DNA from: a bacterium UBP1_UBA4771
GTDB taxonomy: Bacteria; Krumholzibacteriota; Krumholzibacteriia; Krumholzibacteriales; Krumholzibacteriaceae
Direction: 5' to 3'
Length of the DNA: 7,081 bases
Assembly: GCA_002403295.1 (NCBI GenBank)
Contig: DHHN01000027.1
Span: 1-7,081, forward strand
The translations under genes and the position numbers were made by a program. Below are positions 4,502-7,081 of the stretch, piece after piece. The notes below the pieces were generated by a model. The model did no database searches and was not told the DNA's origin. It saw nothing but the letters and a program-made list of their open reading frames with translations. Positions within the stretch are counted from its first letter, which is position 1; each line of letters opens with the position of its first letter.

Positions 4502-7081
4502 TCACCGAAGGATCTTGAGCGAGATCATGAGCTCGTCGGTCGTCTCGGCGCCGCTCTCGAAGGCCTGAGCGTACCCGACCGAGAAGGTCGATTCAAGAGA
4601 AGAAAACATGACGACCTTCATATTGACCTGCGCTCCGGCGTTCGCGATCGTGCGCCGGTACTCGTCGCTCTCCATATCGGTCACGATCCCGGAGGCAAAG
4701 AGCGCGAGGCGCATCCAGTTCGCGTAGAGGGAGGGAACGCCGATCCGCTTGAACCGAACCGGCGGGAGCGTCCATTCGAGGAGCGCTTTGCCGAAATTCG
4801 TGCCGCCGATCGCGTTGAGCTCGACACCGGGGAAGCTGTAATGCTCGCGGTAGCGGTTGACCGAGGCGGCGTGGTCGATCCAGTTGTTGCCGAAGCCGCC
4901 GAAATAGAAGTTCGCGAAGGGTTCCTCGCGCTTGCCGAAGGAGTAGCCCGCCGCCGTTCGGAGCCAGACCGACGAGTGGTCGATCGGAAGGAGAGCGCCG
5001 AGGTCCAGGGTCGCATGGGCGCTCGGGTAGTTGACGGTGCGGACGTACGTGTTGTCGACGTTGAGGCTCCAAAGCGCGCCCTTCTCGGCCTCGACCGATC
5101 CGATCGTGCCGCGCAGCCGGCGGTAGTTGAGGCTCGCCGACTGGGTGTAGAAGCGGTCGAAGGTCGTGGGCACGTTCTGATAGAGCGGCATCCGTTCGAG
5201 GTTCCAGAAGCCGGAGACGCCGATGGTGTACTGCAGCGATTTCGGGCCTTCCGAGATCGGATACCCCTTGAACTGCACGCCGAGGGCGTAGCCCTTGCGG
5301 CTCGACCGCGTCGGGCCGAAGAAGTCGTAGAAATCCGCCCTGTTGTACGCTCCCGAGATTTTCCATCGCCAATTTTGATACTTGAACTTCGCATGGAATC
5401 GCTCGTCGTCGGGAATCGCCTCCGCCGGCGAATACGAGGCGGAGAGATCGAACCCGTTGTGCCAGAGCGGATCCATGAAATCCGCGCGGAGCCCGAAGGC
5501 GGCGGATGTCTTGTACCCCTCGGCGATCGGTATGAGCGAGGCGAAACGGGTGCTCCGCAGCGCGCTGAACCGGGCCGGGCCGGCGGCGATCGAGTCGAGA
5601 TTGACGGAGAGCGGGGAACCGAGCTTCCAGTCCTCGACGATCGGGTGGCGTTCGACGACTTCCTGCCCGAGGTACCGCACGGGCGCGACGTCCTCGACCG
5701 CTTCGTTCGAAATCATGACGGGAACGAAGCCCTTGCCGGTGTAGCTCATGGCGATGAGCGAATCGTCCGAGATCGCGAGGGGCCGGAAGAGCCCCGTCTC
5801 GACGTTGCTCAGGCACTCCATGCGCTTCGTCTCGCAATCGAACCGGAAGACGTTCGAAACGCCGGTTTCATAGGATGTTCCGAAGATGTGCCTTCCGTCG
5901 GGGGAGAAGGTGAAGTTCTGTGCGGGGTTGTTCTCGAACTCCCAGAGGACCTCGTAGGAGCTGTCCCAGGCGAGGAGTTTCGCCGTCTCCATGCGAATGA
6001 GGCGCTGATCGCCGTTTATCTCGGCGAGGGTGCCCGAGAGGTATGTTCCGTCGGGGGAGATGTCGATGTCGAAGATGTCCTTGCCGTAGGCGAGCCGGAG
6101 CACCTCGTAGCCGTTCGCGTAGGGAGGCTCGAAGCGGACGAGTGACGAGAAGCCGTTGTGGTGCTGCACGCCCCAGAGCGAACGATCGGCGCGGTTCAGG
6201 GCGAGATCCCCCGTCCGACAGTTCTTGAAGAGAATCTCCGTTTTGCCGGTATCGAGATGGTACGCGTTGAGATCCCTGAACGTGCGGCTGTTGTCCGTCG
6301 TGAAGAACAGCGTGCGCGACGAATCGTCGTAGGCGAGGGAACACACGTAGTAGAGAGCCGGGGTCGAGATCTCGCAGAGCTTGCGGAGCGTGCCGCGATC
6401 GACGTCGAGAGCCGCGATGTACGAGAATTCCCCCGGATAGTTGACCGCGGCGTAGAACGTCCGGCGCGCGGGATCGAAAAAGCCGCGCGAGACGGAGCCG
6501 AGCGGCTGGCCGCAGAGCGGGCGCGCGCGCGTGACCGGGTAGGAGCGTATCGAGTCGAGATTCGCGCGCTGCCACTCGCGTTCGAAGTCGATCCAGCGCC
6601 CCCATTCCTCGTCGAGCGATACGCCGTATACCTTTTTGAACTGGGAGGCGTAGTATCGGCAGCTCCCGTCCTCGCGGCGGACCCAGTCGATGAGCTTCTC
6701 CGGGCCGTAGCGGCAGGCGAGATAGGAATCGAAGCGGGTGCCGTAGAGGTACGCGACCTGCCCTATCTGGAAATCGATCGCCGTGCCCTCCGACTGCAGT
6801 CCGACCGGCTCGTAGAAATAGCTCCCGTCGCGGACCATCGTCCGGAAGACCATCTCGTCCCATCCGGTGAGCACGCGTCCGATGCCTCCCGCCATCCATG
6901 TCTCGAGGAACACGGCGATGCCCTCGTGGTACCAGCGGGGCGCGTAGCGGCGCGGATTCGTGAGGAAGCTGTAGAATATCGAGACGGGATCCTCGTCAGT
7001 CGGCGGCACCTTTCCGAGGAAGAGCGAGCGGTAGAACCGGTCGCCGCGCGTCGCCTGATCGGAGGCGACGACGTGGACGAG
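4502..7081 (-). CDS. metalloprotease-like / beta-propeller / outer-membrane barrel protein, 5' end missing
   Basis: The frame is open through the right edge, so 859 residues are visible and the N-terminus is absent; the GTG at 7009 is internal. Visible residues 1-165 match the peptidase-MA (gluzincin) pattern. The edge residues LVHVVASD would be the last three of an HExxH zinc motif and what follows it. PRWYHEGIAVFLE (48-60) supplies the likely third ligand, E53. An FQIGQVAYLYG segment, YGPEKL (125-130) and VYGVSLDEEWGRW (151-163) are typical of the domain's helical end. Residues about 190-480 are a beta-propeller with PD40/TolB-like blades, including SPDGT near 343 and SPDGR near 394. Residues about 520-859 are alternating aromatic/polar strands typical of an outer-membrane beta-barrel, with FYFGGFGNNW resembling the Gly-rich segment of Omp85-like barrels. 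The chain ends in LKILR rather than with the usual terminal Phe. The protein should be exported and anchored in the outer membrane. Substrate and function are unknown. TGA stop at 4504-4502; PrsW follows 55 bases later. Confidence 0.85.
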   Translation of the reverse strand, partial: LVHVVASDQATRGDRFYRSLFLGKVPPTDEDPVSIFYSFLTNPRRYAPRWYHEGIAVFLETWMAGGIGRVLTGWDEMVFRTMVRDGSYFYEPVGLQSEGTAIDFQIGQVAYLYGTRFDSYLACRYGPEKLIDWVRREDGSCRYYASQFKKVYGVSLDEEWGRWIDFEREWQRANLDSIRSYPVTRARPLCGQPLGSVSRGFFDPARRTFYAAVNYPGEFSYIAALDVDRGTLRKLCEISTPALYYVCSLAYDDSSRTLFFTTDNSRTFRDLNAYHLDTGKTEILFKNCRTGDLALNRADRSLWGVQHHNGFSSLVRFEPPYANGYEVLRLAYGKDIFDIDISPDGTYLSGTLAEINGDQRLIRMETAKLLAWDSSYEVLWEFENNPAQNFTFSPDGRHIFGTSYETGVSNVFRFDCETKRMECLSNVETGLFRPLAISDDSLIAMSYTGKGFVPVMISNEAVEDVAPVRYLGQEVVERHPIVEDWKLGSPLSVNLDSIAAGPARFSALRSTRFASLIPIAEGYKTSAAFGLRADFMDPLWHNGFDLSASYSPAEAIPDDERFHAKFKYQNWRWKISGAYNRADFYDFFGPTRSSRKGYALGVQFKGYPISEGPKSLQYTIGVSGFWNLERMPLYQNVPTTFDRFYTQSASLNYRRLRGTIGSVEAEKGALWSLNVDNTYVRTVNYPSAHATLDLGALLPIDHSSVWLRTAAGYSFGKREEPFANFYFGGFGNNWIDHAASVNRYREHYSFPGVELNAIGGTNFGKALLEWTLPPVRFKRIGVPSLYANWMRLALFASGIVTDMESDEYRRTIANAGAQVNMKVVMFSSLESTFSVGYAQAFESGAETTDELMISLKILR

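Noticed and set aside
3400..4518. Long plus-strand open frame of 372 codons opposite PrsW
   Set aside because: Its product is an unusually Arg/Glu/Asp-rich chain with no recognisable domain, the antisense shadow of a gene with clear PrsW motifs in high-G+C DNA.
4841..6145. Long plus-strand open frame of 434 codons opposite the barrel protein
   Set aside because: It is low-complexity, rich in Arg, Glu and Val, and lies wholly antisense to a gene with clear domain motifs.
7007..7009. GTG as start codon of the large right-hand gene
   Set aside because: The frame stays open to 7081 and the upstream residues LVHVVASD fit the protease domain, so the start lies outside the window.

Overview
The window reads as a piece of a Gram-negative bacterial chromosome of fairly high G+C. 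It carries four protein genes, all on the minus strand, and what looks like the last 20 bases of a tRNA gene on the plus strand at the left edge. The Gram-negative assignment rests on the C-terminal outer-membrane-type beta-barrel of the right-hand gene. A long Ser/Thr kinase fused to a transmembrane segment and a TPR array, next to a gluzincin/beta-propeller/barrel protein, is the kind of content seen in FCB-related lineages (for example Krumholzibacteriota, Eisenbacteria or Gemmatimonadota). That placement is an inference from architecture only.

Layout, in the direction of transcription (right to left): (1) 7081-4502, the 3' part of a large exported protein. It has a peptidase-MA-type metalloprotease domain, a beta-propeller and a C-terminal beta-barrel, and its start lies beyond the right edge. 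(2) After a 55-base gap, 4446-3427 encodes a PrsW-family intramembrane metalloprotease with all family motifs intact. (3) A 164-base gap contains a near-consensus sigma-70 promoter (TTGACT, 17 bases, TATAAT), which drives 3262-539, a 907-residue membrane-anchored Ser/Thr kinase with a periplasmic TolB/FlgO-like region and about eight TPR units. (4) After a 92-base gap, 446-45 encodes a 133-residue protein of unknown function with a strong ribosome binding site, noticeably lower G+C and a possible winged-helix region. (5) The plus strand at 1-20 matches the 3' end of a tRNA, convergent with gene 4.

The barrel protein and PrsW are close enough to be co-transcribed. The kinase has its own promoter. 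Three of the four products are envelope proteins dealing with proteolysis or signalling, so an envelope-surveillance role is possible, but nothing in the sequence proves that they work together. No CRISPR array, insertion sequence, rRNA or convincing intrinsic terminator was seen. The most unusual object is the metalloprotease-propeller-barrel fusion at the right.
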